Shown here one piece after another: positions 1 through 7,693 of a stretch of DNA of 64,000 nucleotides. The stretch lies in contig NZ_CP050022.2 of NCBI RefSeq assembly GCF_011602485.2, forward strand, positions 3,492,001 to 3,556,000, given 5' to 3'. This stretch comes from Bradyrhizobium sp. 1(2017) (GTDB lineage: Bacteria > Pseudomonadota > Alphaproteobacteria > Rhizobiales > Xanthobacteraceae). A program made the translations under genes and the position numbers. The notes beneath the pieces were generated by a model. That model saw only the letters and a program-made list of their open reading frames with translations. It was not told where the DNA came from and made no database searches. Position 1 is the first letter of the stretch. The number at the start of each line of letters is the position of its first letter.

Positions 1-1
1 G

Positions 2-97
2 AAGGACAACCCACGCGGCCTTGCCGTCTACGTTACTGGCACGACGAAGGCCAACACCGGCAGCACATATTTCAAATACGTTGACAATCGAAAATGA
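2..97 (+). CDS. C-terminal end of an unknown prophage protein (partial)
   Basis: The frame starting at base 2 stays open from the window edge for 31 codons and stops with a TGA at 95-97. That stop overlaps the ATG of the next gene as ATGA, the usual sign of translational coupling. The visible residues (ending FKYVDNRK) show no recognisable domain. It is called coding because of the coupling and the open frame at the edge. Product unknown. Confidence 0.55.
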   Translation, partial: KDNPRGLAVYVTGTTKANTGSTYFKYVDNRK

Positions 98-522
98 CGC
101 CACTGAAAGTCCGCTACGTACTCGTATCCGATTACGCTACGGTCGATCATGCCGGAAAGCTTGTTATCGCGGGGCTGTACACCGAGGACATGGTAGTTCC
201 TGCGCTGCCGGCAATGTTTTCCACTCTGGTGATCACCATACTTACTGAAACACCGACTGAAAGCGTCAGCTTCCGCTTCACGGTTGAAGCTCCTAGCGGC
301 GCGGTGGCGGCAGGTGGCGGAGGTAAGCTTGATCCCTCGGAAAATCTTCAGGGAACGAGGCCTCGCGCGATTGTTGGGTTTCAGTTTAACAGCATAGTGT
401 TTACGGAAGGCGGCGAATATAAGCTTGTTGTTTCGGATATGGACGGCCCGGACAGACATGTGATTCACCAGTTCCGAGTCGTTGTCGATCCAAACGCCAG
501 GCCTGACAACGTGGTAGTTTAA
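94..522 (+). CDS. Conserved hypothetical protein, DUF6941-like
   Basis: A 142-residue soluble protein without signal peptide. The N-terminus has the pattern VLVSDYATVDHAGKLVIAGL, followed by alternating beta-rich segments, much like the DUF6941 family of small proteins of unknown function found in phages and bacteria. The family match is from memory of its opening motif and could be wrong. Its ATG overlaps the stop of the preceding partial frame (ATGA), so the two are probably co-translated. It converges on the leftward terminase gene, leaving a 23-bp gap. Function unknown. Confidence 0.72.
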   Translation: MTPLKVRYVLVSDYATVDHAGKLVIAGLYTEDMVVPALPAMFSTLVITILTETPTESVSFRFTVEAPSGAVAAGGGGKLDPSENLQGTRPRAIVGFQFNSIVFTEGGEYKLVVSDMDGPDRHVIHQFRVVVDPNARPDNVVV

Positions 523-545
523 TTCGCTGCAGGCTAAGCTTGACT

Positions 546-1214
546 TTAAACCCGCAACTCCCAACTGTCCGTCCGCGGCCCCGACGTCGCCCACCATATC
601 CCGTAACTCACGGCCAACACGATGTCATCGTGCTTGCCGGCTCGCGCCGACCAAGTGTTGGCGCCCGATGCAGTGACGTGCCGTTGAAAGTCGCGCAATT
701 CGTCGCGCAGCGACTCCGCCTCCGTCAAAGCCGCTGCGACGTGCAGTTCTTTCGAGTGCATCGCAGCTTCCAGCTTCGAAATCAGGATCGTTTTGGCCAC
801 GCGGAAGATGTTGCCTTCCTGCGTCTGCTCGCTGCCGGCGGTGATCTGCAATCGGATCGGCCGCAATCCGTTCGCTTCCATCAGGTCGACCACGCCCGCG
901 CCAACGCCGCTTTGGTCAATGACCAGCTTGGCTTTTGCGCTCTTGAGTGGTTCGCGCTGCATCAGTTCGCCGATCGCGTGGGCTTGCGCCACGTAGTTCA
1001 TTCCGAGCGGGAGCCGCTGCAAATGCACAAGGTCAAACCGCTGCACTGAGTCCTGTCTCCATGTCTTCGTCGCGTGGTCGGCCTTTCCAGTGCCCGTACC
1101 CTTGATTGTGTGATGCATGATGCCGATGGCCGTACTGTCGACCGACTTTCCAAGGTCCACGCCGACAACCCATGCGTCCCGGTCACGCACTTCAACCACA
1201 CGATACCCGTTCAT
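546..1214 (-). CDS. terL: Terminase large subunit, nuclease domain (separate gene)
   Basis: About 222 residues resembling only the C-terminal RNase H-like nuclease of phage large terminases, which cuts concatemeric DNA during packaging. A first acidic strand reads VVGVDLGKSVDSTAIGI, a second is LVIDQSGVGAG, and a late GKHDDIVLAVSYG supplies the usual HDD acidic pair. The ATPase motor is encoded by the gene immediately upstream. Its stop (1211-1213) overlaps ATG 1212-1214 as ATGA, which favours this start; an in-frame ATG at 1220 is also possible. Large terminases are usually one chain, so the split is notable. Confidence 0.85.
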   Translation of the reverse strand: MNGYRVVEVRDRDAWVVGVDLGKSVDSTAIGIMHHTIKGTGTGKADHATKTWRQDSVQRFDLVHLQRLPLGMNYVAQAHAIGELMQREPLKSAKAKLVIDQSGVGAGVVDLMEANGLRPIRLQITAGSEQTQEGNIFRVAKTILISKLEAAMHSKELHVAAALTEAESLRDELRDFQRHVTASGANTWSARAGKHDDIVLAVSYGIWWATSGPRTDSWELRV

Positions 1215-1954
1215 ACCCATAGCGGCCGCAACTCCTTGTCAAAGATGCCGTCGATAATCTCGTTCGGAAAGGCGGCCTCCTGATCGTCCAAGAACTCAAG
1301 GCCGTACTCCGTGCGGAAGGTCGTTTCGCCGAGTGCCTTCCGTTCGCTTGCCAGGAACTCAGGCGTGATCCGTGGGCACATGTCAGGCGTGACCCGGATC
1401 TTTTCGAAGTCAGATTCGGGATCGATCCAGCCCTCGTAAAACCAACCACGCTTTGCGGCGCCAGTGGTGAGGCCGATCAATTGACCGCGCGGGTGCACCG
1501 CCAGCATGGGACGGACGGCCGCATAGATTTCGTCAGAGACGCGAGCGCCTTCATCGATCAGCACCAGGCGCACGCGGGCGATACCGCGCACGTTGTCCGC
1601 CTCGCCAGGCAGGCCGATGATGCGGGAGCCGTTGGGCAGCTCGATGCGCTGCACGGCATCGTTGGCCAATTCCGCGCCGGCCAGGTGCAGATAGCGTCCC
1701 TTGGCGCGGCGGATGAATTCCGAGCTGATGCGTTGGGCCGGGCTGATCACGACAATGGTTTCGCCCGGCTCGGTGTGCGCCACGTGGTCGGCGAGCAGCA
1801 CGCACGTCTCGGTCTTGCCGGCCTGGCGGCATGCCAAGATCAGGCCGCGGCGGGGCGGCCGGCGCAAGAACGCTCGCTGCCATGGGTCAGGCTGCACGCC
1901 GCAGTCATTGGCGAATGCCACGGGGTCGCAGGCATACGCCAGGTCTCGCGCCAT
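1211..1954 (-). CDS. terL: Terminase large subunit, ATPase domain (separate gene)
   Basis: A 247-residue ATPase half of a phage packaging motor. The deviant Walker A is ACRQAGKTET, Walker B is LVLIDEGA, and a coupling-motif region reads LIGLTTGAAKRG. The usual C-terminal nuclease is missing here and is supplied by the next gene, whose start overlaps this stop. The start chosen is ATG 1954, which overlaps the stop of the upstream small-subunit candidate as ATGA; a TTG at 1963 would add three residues. ATPase identity is strong. The two halves presumably associate on the procapsid portal. Confidence 0.87.
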   Translation of the reverse strand: MARDLAYACDPVAFANDCGVQPDPWQRAFLRRPPRRGLILACRQAGKTETCVLLADHVAHTEPGETIVVISPAQRISSEFIRRAKGRYLHLAGAELANDAVQRIELPNGSRIIGLPGEADNVRGIARVRLVLIDEGARVSDEIYAAVRPMLAVHPRGQLIGLTTGAAKRGWFYEGWIDPESDFEKIRVTPDMCPRITPEFLASERKALGETTFRTEYGLEFLDDQEAAFPNEIIDGIFDKELRPLWV

Positions 1955-2598
1955 CAGGGACAAGCTGGGGCCTCCGGTGGCGGGACGGGGCAGGGCGGTG
2001 GCGCCGGCTTCGCCTCGATGACCAGTGGCGCCTTGCCGGCGGCCCTGGTGATGTCGTCCGCGGCCTGTGCCTCAATGCCGGCCAGGGCCCGGCCGACCGC
2101 GATCCGCGCGTCAGGGAAGGGGGCGAGGGCGCGCAACAGCACTTCACGGAGGCGCAGATAGTCCGGGTGCGTCAAAATGTGCTGGTGCCGCGTCTCATGG
2201 ACGTTGACCAGCACTCCGAGCAGCTTCGAGACGAGTTGCAGGTTGTTGGTGATCGCCGCTTCGCCGCGGATGGCTGCCCCCGGGTCGCCAACGGCTACGG
2301 CCAATTCGATATGGTTCGCTAGGCGGGCACGCTGATGCACGAGGTGGTGCAACAGGTTCTCACCCTCGCTCACCTTGAGTGCGTCGAGGTCAACCGCGCT
2401 CGGATGCAGGGCGTGCTGCACAGCCGCCATCATCTGCGGCGACAAGTGGTTCTTGCCGTGGCGCTGGACGCTGTGCGGCGACAGGTTGAAGCGCTTGCCG
2501 ATCGCGTCATGACCAAGCCCATGCGCGAGCGCGACGTCTACGCTGTGGCGGTGCTCGCTGTTGCAGACTTGGCAGGATCCGGGGCCGGTCTTGACCAT
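1954..2598 (-). CDS. Putative terminase small subunit / DNA-binding protein
   Basis: A 214-residue protein directly upstream of the terminase ATPase and overlapping it by 1 bp of coding (ATGA). The N-terminus has a CxxC pair followed by a His-rich helix-turn-helix-like stretch (ALAHGLGHDAIGKRFNLSPH), then a helical middle and a proline-rich tail. Small terminase subunits bind the pac or cos site with an N-terminal HTH and sit just before the large subunit, which is the reason for the call. No specific family is recognised from sequence alone. It could instead be another DNA-binding packaging accessory. Confidence 0.6.
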   Translation of the reverse strand: MVKTGPGSCQVCNSEHRHSVDVALAHGLGHDAIGKRFNLSPHSVQRHGKNHLSPQMMAAVQHALHPSAVDLDALKVSEGENLLHHLVHQRARLANHIELAVAVGDPGAAIRGEAAITNNLQLVSKLLGVLVNVHETRHQHILTHPDYLRLREVLLRALAPFPDARIAVGRALAGIEAQAADDITRAAGKAPLVIEAKPAPPPCPVPPPEAPACP

Positions 2599-2798
2599 CG
2601 AGAGTTCGCTTTCAGACAGCGCGAAAGGCGCCCTCGACCCGCATCACCGGCCAAGGGCGCAACATAGGCGCATCACGTTTCGGAAAAGAACGTAAAGTCA
2701 GCGGTTTAGAATGTGACCCAAAGATATAAAATCCGTTAATCGCTCGGGCTGTGACGAAGCAGGCGCGAATTGGCTGGAAAACCGGCGCGGATTGACGA

Positions 2799-2987
2799 TC
2801 AATCCCGCTCGCGCAGCTGTTCTTCGAGCGCGGCGATTCGCTGCCCCAGTTGATGAACATGCCTGACCAGATTGATCGCCAGGCGGCGCGAAATCCGAAC
2901 GCTCTGATCTTCAACGGCACTGATACGCCGCTCTTCGTCTATGTTGTGAAGTTGTTCGGCCAAGTCGTGAAGATCTTCGATTGCCAT
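2799..2987 (-). CDS. Small coiled-coil prophage protein
   Basis: A 62-residue, highly charged, helical protein with heptad-like spacing at its end (LGQRIAALEEQLRERD). A purine-rich GAAAGG lies about eight bases before the ATG, supporting translation. It sits alone between the small-terminase candidate and a divergent 24-codon membrane peptide. No family is recognised. It could be a small regulator or an assembly adaptor. Confidence 0.6.
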   Translation of the reverse strand: MAIEDLHDLAEQLHNIDEERRISAVEDQSVRISRRLAINLVRHVHQLGQRIAALEEQLRERD

Positions 2988-3161
2988 ACGTTAAAACCTT
3001 TCGATTGAAGACGAGACTGACCATTTAGTTTACGATGCCGGATTTGCCAGTATTGCCGCAACGCCAAAATGCCCGTCTGCGCGTACCCGCGTAGCGTTTC
3101 ACCCGGAACAATTTCCATGGTCTGAAGGTTTTGACTTCCGGAAATAGAGGGAGACAACACC

Positions 3162-3236
3162 ATGAACGGCATCATCTATATAATCGGACTTATCGTAGTG
3201 ATCGGTGCAGTGCTTTCGTTCTTCGGCTTGCGATGA
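3162..3236 (+). CDS. 24-residue single-span membrane peptide
   Basis: A very short frame begins at ATG 3162 after a good ribosome-binding site (AGAGGGAGA, with 7-8 bases to the ATG) and stops at 3236. The product starts MNGIIYIIGLIVVIG and ends SFFGLR: one hydrophobic helix with a short basic end. Its length is below most gene-caller limits. It resembles tiny hydrophobic peptides of the MN-x-IIYIIGLIVV type that I recall from alphaproteobacterial genomes, but no function is known to me. It diverges from the coiled-coil gene on the left. Confidence 0.6.
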   Translation: MNGIIYIIGLIVVIGAVLSFFGLR

Positions 3237-3290
3237 TCGAAGATCGCCGGCTATCGTTTTCCAATTCACTTCCACGTTGACAACGCTCGT

Positions 3291-3520
3291 TGGTTCATTG
3301 GTTCACCTATGGGGATATGGATGAACCGAACCAGACGATGATGGGGCAAAAATGCCCCCCATCGTATCGTCCGTGGTTCACCGAGTGGTTCAGGTGAATC
3401 AGATTGATATTCAAGGTTTTTTTGCCTCTGTTGGTTCGGTTTTGGTTCACTCGTTGGTTCGCTCAACTAGCACCTGGAAATCGTGCGGGCGGCAGCGGTG
3501 GTTGGTTCACGCCTGAACCA
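3291..3520. repeat. Iteron-like array of TGGTTC / GAACCA motifs
   Basis: About ten copies of TGGTTC or its complement fall in 230 bp, many extended to TTGGTTCAC or TGGTTCACC. Plus-strand copies start near 3291, 3299, 3374, 3386, 3432, 3443, 3455 and 3504. Complement copies lie at 3322-3333 and 3515-3520. The last two form a perfect palindrome, TGGTTCA-CGCC-TGAACCA, at 3503-3520. The array covers the intergenic space and the 3' end of the replication ATPase gene. Clustered short direct repeats beside a replication gene suggest an origin or initiator-binding region, which is inference. Confidence 0.6.
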
Positions 3521-5163
3521 CGCGAATCCATGGCGTTTAATTCCCGCTGGCCCGTGCCGGTCAAAGTCCAACCGCTGCGCTCTGACCTGATCAGCTTTTG
3601 CTGCTCCAGCTTCTGCGCAAGGCGGTATACGCGGCTGTCGCTCATCCTAAGCAGTTTTCCGATGTCGCGCCGGCTCTTGCGTGGGTGCTGATCAATCGCA
3701 CGCAACAGAGCGTCTTCATCCCTCTCGGTCGCGCGCTCGCGCTCCATGATGCCAATATCCGAGACCGGCCGCGCCACAACGGTCGGAATAGGGCGCCCCT
3801 TTGTGTCGCGCAGTTTCGGATGCTGCATTGTGACCAGTTCGAAATGGACCGGCTCGAACGACGGCCCGCGGAACTTGCCGAGGGGCTCGAAGGCGATGAC
3901 TTGACCATCCCGGCGCAAAGCGACGTTCCCGTCGACCTCGTTAAGGAACGCCCCACCACCTTTTGGGATCAGGTCATCGTCACCCGCGCGCTTGGTTGGA
4001 TGGGCGAGGGCGAGCACGCAGGGGCCGCCCGGAATTTTTGTCATGGACCGCAGCAATCGGGCGTAGTTGCCCATTTGGACGTTGTCGTTGTCGTCATCGC
4101 CCTCGAAATACGCCGCGACCGTATCGACGACGATCAGGAACGGCTTCAGGCCCTTGGCTGCGACTTCGGCTTCGATGTTCGTGACGTTCTCCGAAATCTT
4201 CACTACGCCGTTGATGAAATGCACGTCCACCGCTTCCGGGTCGATTCCCATCTCTTGGGTCACGCCGAGCCAGCGCGCCTGCACGTCAGTGGGGTTTTCG
4301 CCGGCCGCATAGATCACCGTGCCCTTTTCAACCTGAATGCTCCCCATCGGACGACCCGTCGCCACGTGTGCGGCCAGGCGCATGGCCGCGGCGGTCTTGC
4401 CGCCCCCGGTCTTGGCTGTCATCGAGTAACAAAAGCGGCGCTGAAAGATCCGGTCGACGACATAGTCGGGCGGTACGAAATCGCGGACGAATTGAGCGGA
4501 CGTTTGGATTAGATTTGTGGGGGCGGGCGCTTTGAACGGAATGACAGGCATTGGGGGAGTCTTCTCCAGCAGTTCGCGGAAACGGCGTTCAGTCCAGCGT
4601 TCGTATTTGACTCCATTAATCTCGGGACGGCCGTCCGCCAGCCACTTGGCATAACCGGCATCGTCGAGGTCAAAGAACCGGTCGAGCCACTTGAGCCGGC
4701 TTGCCTCGTGCGCATCCCGTTCGACTTTTGCCGCTGCGCGCTGCGCACCCACCTTGGCCGCCATCTCGTTCAACGTCGCTTCAGTCCGTTCCCAAGCCTC
4801 GCCACATGGCTCGTAGCCGCGCTCCTTCTCGCCGGCCAGGACGTCGATGATGAGTGTGTCAGTCCAGTGCTTTGGGCAGTCGTACCGCCGCCATTGGTCA
4901 ACAAGCGCAGCCTCATATTGCTCCAATGTCACGGGCTCGTGGATGCCGGGTATCCAGCAAGGTGGCTCATACTCGAACATCAGATCGCGCCACAGCGCAA
5001 AACCATCGCTCGGCCAGAGGCGGTGCATGTCCCAGCCAAGACAGAGCGGTGGTGACATTTCGGGTTCGGTGCTGCCAGCCCACCATTCGGCGAGATCGCG
5101 CAATGCCTCGATCGCGACCGGCGTCGCGAGGCGTTCGGCTTCATCTAGTTCAAGTAAGCACAT
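3463..5163 (-). CDS. Phage replication AAA ATPase (RepA/AAA_25-like helicase)
   Basis: A 566-residue protein with an unassigned N-terminal 230 residues, then a RecA-like ATPase core. Walker A (AKTGGGKTAAA) is near residue 252, Walker B (LIVVDT) near 345, and a sensor-like LALAHPTKR follows. A C-terminal winged-helix-like segment (RRDIGKLLRMSDSRVYRLAQ) sits near residue 510. This layout fits hexameric replicative helicases or loaders of the RepA/AAA_25 type. The start at 5163 is chosen because AAAGGAG lies eight bases upstream; the longer frame to 5253 has no such site. The gene's 3' end overlaps the TGGTTC array. Confidence 0.82.
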   Translation of the reverse strand: MCLLELDEAERLATPVAIEALRDLAEWWAGSTEPEMSPPLCLGWDMHRLWPSDGFALWRDLMFEYEPPCWIPGIHEPVTLEQYEAALVDQWRRYDCPKHWTDTLIIDVLAGEKERGYEPCGEAWERTEATLNEMAAKVGAQRAAAKVERDAHEASRLKWLDRFFDLDDAGYAKWLADGRPEINGVKYERWTERRFRELLEKTPPMPVIPFKAPAPTNLIQTSAQFVRDFVPPDYVVDRIFQRRFCYSMTAKTGGGKTAAAMRLAAHVATGRPMGSIQVEKGTVIYAAGENPTDVQARWLGVTQEMGIDPEAVDVHFINGVVKISENVTNIEAEVAAKGLKPFLIVVDTVAAYFEGDDDNDNVQMGNYARLLRSMTKIPGGPCVLALAHPTKRAGDDDLIPKGGGAFLNEVDGNVALRRDGQVIAFEPLGKFRGPSFEPVHFELVTMQHPKLRDTKGRPIPTVVARPVSDIGIMERERATERDEDALLRAIDQHPRKSRRDIGKLLRMSDSRVYRLAQKLEQQKLIRSERSGWTLTGTGQRELNAMDSRGSGVNQPPLPPARFPGAS

Positions 5164-5301
5164 CGGGAGACTCCTTTGATCATTGGAGCCCGGGCCAAGA
5201 GTTGATTGCAAAAATCGCGGAACGTGATAGGTAAAGGCCGCCAAGCAATTCACCGAGACGTCCGCGGCCCTGCGATCAGCCTTGATCCGGGGCCGTTTCG
5301 T

Positions 5302-5889
5302 CTAGTCGGGCGCTTTAAGTTCCAGCAGTTTCGCAATCTCCAGCAACACCCGACCGTGAAATACGGTCAGACGCTCGACATCGCGCCGCTTCCGCTCGCC
5401 CCGCTGGTAAAGTGTGTTGGCGAATTGAGCCACTTCGTCGGGCGGCCGATCGAAGATCGATAGCGAAACGAACACGCCATCAGCGTCAAAATTGGCCGTC
5501 ACGAGATCGTCACCGCGTTCGAGCCTTTCTTTGATCCGCGGCACGAGCATATCGCCAATGAAAAGCGCGAGGCCGTGACCGGCTGTTTTCGCTGAGAGAT
5601 GTGCAAGATCGTCAGCGTAGTCTTTCGGATTGATGAGAAATTCGTGCATCGGCAGGTCGAGAACGCGCTTCACTTCTTTAGCGAAGTCGCCGCCGCGCTC
5701 ATGGTCGACCGCGAGCGAGATCAACCACACCGCTGCGTCACGCGCTGTCATCTCGGCTGCGCCGCGGCCGTGTCCCTTAATGTTGAGCAAGCCAGCGGCT
5801 CTGAGATGCCGGCCGTATAGATCGACCGTCGAAAACGGCTCTTCGAGTAAGTCAGAGAGTGCCTTTGCGAGATCGCCAGATGTAGCCAT
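5302..5889 (-). CDS. Hypothetical prophage protein with N-terminal wHTH-like segment
   Basis: A 195-residue soluble protein. Residues about 15-55 (TVDLYGRHLRAAGLL then MTARDAAVWLI) resemble a winged-helix or coiled DNA-binding start, and the rest is alpha/beta without a motif I recognise. CGGAG lies just before the ATG. It is upstream of the replication ATPase in the same direction and diverges from the gene at 5985, so the 95-bp gap between them probably carries divergent promoters. It may be an early regulator, possibly even the repressor, but nothing in the sequence proves that. Confidence 0.6.
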   Translation of the reverse strand: MATSGDLAKALSDLLEEPFSTVDLYGRHLRAAGLLNIKGHGRGAAEMTARDAAVWLISLAVDHERGGDFAKEVKRVLDLPMHEFLINPKDYADDLAHLSAKTAGHGLALFIGDMLVPRIKERLERGDDLVTANFDADGVFVSLSIFDRPPDEVAQFANTLYQRGERKRRDVERLTVFHGRVLLEIAKLLELKAPD

Positions 5890-5984
5890 TTACGCGGCTC
5901 CGTACTTTATCGGTAGTTTTTCCTATTGAATTATGTTCTATACCTGCTATCCTTAAAAAATCAATTACGCGCAGGGGACACCCA

Positions 5985-6281
5985 ATGCAGTTCGACACTT
6001 CCACATTTGCCAATGGCGCCGCCTTCGACCGTCATGCTCCGGAGGAGCGCCGCTATCGTGAAGCGGTGCAGACCTTTGCTGTCGACGCCAGCCCGAAGGC
6101 CATTAGCAACGCAATCGCGGCAGCGCGTCGATACGGTCTTCGACTGACCAGGGCAGACGCACGGGAAGCCGCCGTGATGGGTCTGCGTGACCGGCTCCTG
6201 ACTCTACCGGGATATACCGAGGCGGATGTGCAACGGCATGCGGCCCGGCGCGGCCGGCGTGAACGCCACTATTACGCCTGA
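5985..6281 (+). CDS. Small hypothetical prophage protein
   Basis: A 98-residue, arginine- and alanine-rich soluble protein. A CAGGGGAC ribosome-binding site precedes the ATG. It faces the HTH gene ending at 6285 (convergent, 3-bp gap) and diverges from the gene at 5302-5889. Helical segments around AISNAIAAARRYG and DAREAAVMGLRDRL suggest a compact helical fold. No family recognised. Confidence 0.6.
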   Translation: MQFDTSTFANGAAFDRHAPEERRYREAVQTFAVDASPKAISNAIAAARRYGLRLTRADAREAAVMGLRDRLLTLPGYTEADVQRHAARRGRRERHYYA

Positions 6282-6284
6282 CAT

Positions 6285-6599
6285 TCATTCGCCGGGCGGC
6301 CGGGCTTTTGCTCGTGCCGCCTTTCGCTTCGTCGGTAGACGAGACAGCACGAGATCCAGCGCTGCCTTCGATCGCTCCATTGACGCCGCATCTGGTCGGC
6401 TCAACGGCATGACCTTCGTCGCCCGGTAGTTGGTGCGAACCGCCGCGTCGACGTTCGCCGCGGTCGTCAGGAGCTTCTTTCCTGGCCGGTAACAGACCAG
6501 CTTTCCGGCCCGGTGCATTCGCTTCAAGGTGTCCGCGTCGGCGCCAGGGATGAGCTTGGCGGCTTCATCGAGCGTGATCAGAGGCGCGTCATCTGTCAT
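6285..6599 (-). CDS. MerR/excisionase-type HTH protein
   Basis: A 104-residue protein whose N-terminus (ITLDEAAKLIPGADADTLKR, then MHRAGKL) matches the MerR-like HTH of excisionases and small phage regulators, followed by a basic tail. The start at 6599 is supported by GAGGGGG upstream and by an ATGA overlap with the stop of the preceding HTH gene; the frame extends further upstream without support. It may act in excision or in control of early genes. Confidence 0.65.
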   Translation of the reverse strand: MTDDAPLITLDEAAKLIPGADADTLKRMHRAGKLVCYRPGKKLLTTAANVDAAVRTNYRATKVMPLSRPDAASMERSKAALDLVLSRLPTKRKAARAKARPPGE

Positions 6600-7087
6600 C
6601 GAGGGCGCCCCCTCTTGTTTGGAGCTGGTTTGTCGCCCTTGATGGCTTTCCATGCATTCCAAAGGCCCTGCCTCAACTTCTCAATTTCAGCCGCAGGTTT
6701 CGTTGCATAAGGACCTGCGAACTCGGCTAGATGATCTGTCCATGCAGCATCGAAGTCGTCCTCCCATTTGTAGCGTGGCCTTGAATAATCATTACCGGGA
6801 ATGCCTTCCCGTTTCTCCGCGTCTTCGCGAATCCACTTTTCGAGTGCTGCATCTCCCTCTTCCTGCGCTTTCCACGCTAAATATGGATCGCCTTTGGGTG
6901 CAGAGGCGACTTCGATCCCCGACAGCTTATCTAGGGCGAGGTCAATTGCCTTCCGGTCCCAGCGGCGGCCGATAACCGGTCGGGGCATTGATCCATGCGC
7001 GACCCACTTCGACCATGTGGCCGGCGTCACGCCGCAATAGCCAGCGGCTTCGGATCCGGACATCAACCGTGGTTCAGGCATGGTCAT
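6596..7087 (-). CDS. Helix-turn-helix prophage protein
   Basis: A 163-residue protein opening with an AlpA/excisionase-like HTH (MSGSEAAGYCGVTPATWSKW, then MPRPVIGRRWDRKAIDLALD). A longer acidic and aromatic part follows and a KRGRPR tail ends it. The ATG at 7087 and another at 7081 are both possible; neither has a strong ribosome-binding site. It overlaps the downstream HTH gene as ATGA, so the two are coupled. Two adjacent small HTH proteins suggest an excision or transcription-control module. Confidence 0.65.
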   Translation of the reverse strand: MTMPEPRLMSGSEAAGYCGVTPATWSKWVAHGSMPRPVIGRRWDRKAIDLALDKLSGIEVASAPKGDPYLAWKAQEEGDAALEKWIREDAEKREGIPGNDYSRPRYKWEDDFDAAWTDHLAEFAGPYATKPAAEIEKLRQGLWNAWKAIKGDKPAPNKRGRPR

Positions 7088-7125
7088 AAATGATGGCTAC
7101 TAGCACGGGCGCGGCGTGGTTTATG

Positions 7126-7154
7126 TTGACAATTTACACTAGCAATTTTTTACA
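7126..7154 (+). promoter_or_regulatory. Probable sigma-70-type promoter
   Basis: TTGACA at 7126-7131 and TTTACA at 7149-7154 are separated by 17 bp in an AT-rich stretch, and the lipoprotein gene begins 62 bp further on. The same 129-bp gap separates it from the leftward HTH pair. Partial repeats (TTTACACTAG, TTTTACACAG) suggest an operator too. Prediction from consensus only. Confidence 0.4.
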
Positions 7155-7216
7155 CAGAAAGTTCTAGTTGCGCTTGTCTTCCGGCTGCGGTTTGATGGCC
7201 TCGGGGGAATTTTCAA

Positions 7217-7645
7217 ATGCGTATTTCGGCAATTGCGGTTGTCTGCACAGTGCTTGGCGGCTGCGTTATCACAAGCGAGAGCGCTGAACCTTACGTCGCG
7301 GGATATACCGCGGACGAGCTTCGCGAACTGACGCAAACGGAGAAGTCGATCCTTGCAAAGGAGTTCTCGAAAAGCCTCAAGGATCCCGATTCTGCAAAGT
7401 TCGAATGGACAAAGGTGCCCAAGAATTGGTCTGGCAAGAGTATCCTAGACTACTGCGCCACTCTCAACGCAAAAAACTCCTACGGCGGCTATGTGGGTCT
7501 CCAACCCTTCGTTGGTCGGATCACTATTGCCGGTGGCAAAATTTCAGGCGGTAGCATCACGGGACTTGCGTCAAATGCGGGCGAGCGACAGATCGTGACT
7601 GAGATGTGCGCCAAGAAGGGGTTAGATCCGAGCCCGCGCGTATGA
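7217..7645 (+). CDS. Small putative lipoprotein
   Basis: A 142-residue protein with an N-terminal signal and a lipobox VLGGC, giving a predicted lipidated cysteine at residue 16. The mature part has a CATLNAK...GGYVGLQPF stretch and a second cysteine near the end. GGGGAA lies shortly before the ATG. It is a plus-strand insert among leftward phage genes, the pattern of an accessory (moron) gene. No function recognised; it may act at the host envelope in the lysogen. Confidence 0.65.
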   Translation: MRISAIAVVCTVLGGCVITSESAEPYVAGYTADELRELTQTEKSILAKEFSKSLKDPDSAKFEWTKVPKNWSGKSILDYCATLNAKNSYGGYVGLQPFVGRITIAGGKISGGSITGLASNAGERQIVTEMCAKKGLDPSPRV

Positions 7646-7693
7646 CCGGACACGAATTTCTTACCATCGCATCAAGACTGAAGGAGCAGTTCT

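Noticed and set aside
3266..3466. Leftward 66-codon frame in the iteron region
   Set aside because: Its residues (EPTSEPKPNQ and similar) come from the repeated TGGTTC motif, and it has no ribosome-binding site. It is an effect of the repeat.
3291..3520. CRISPR array
   Set aside because: The repeats are six to nine bases, irregularly spaced and on both strands, with no cas genes near. They do not form repeat-spacer units.
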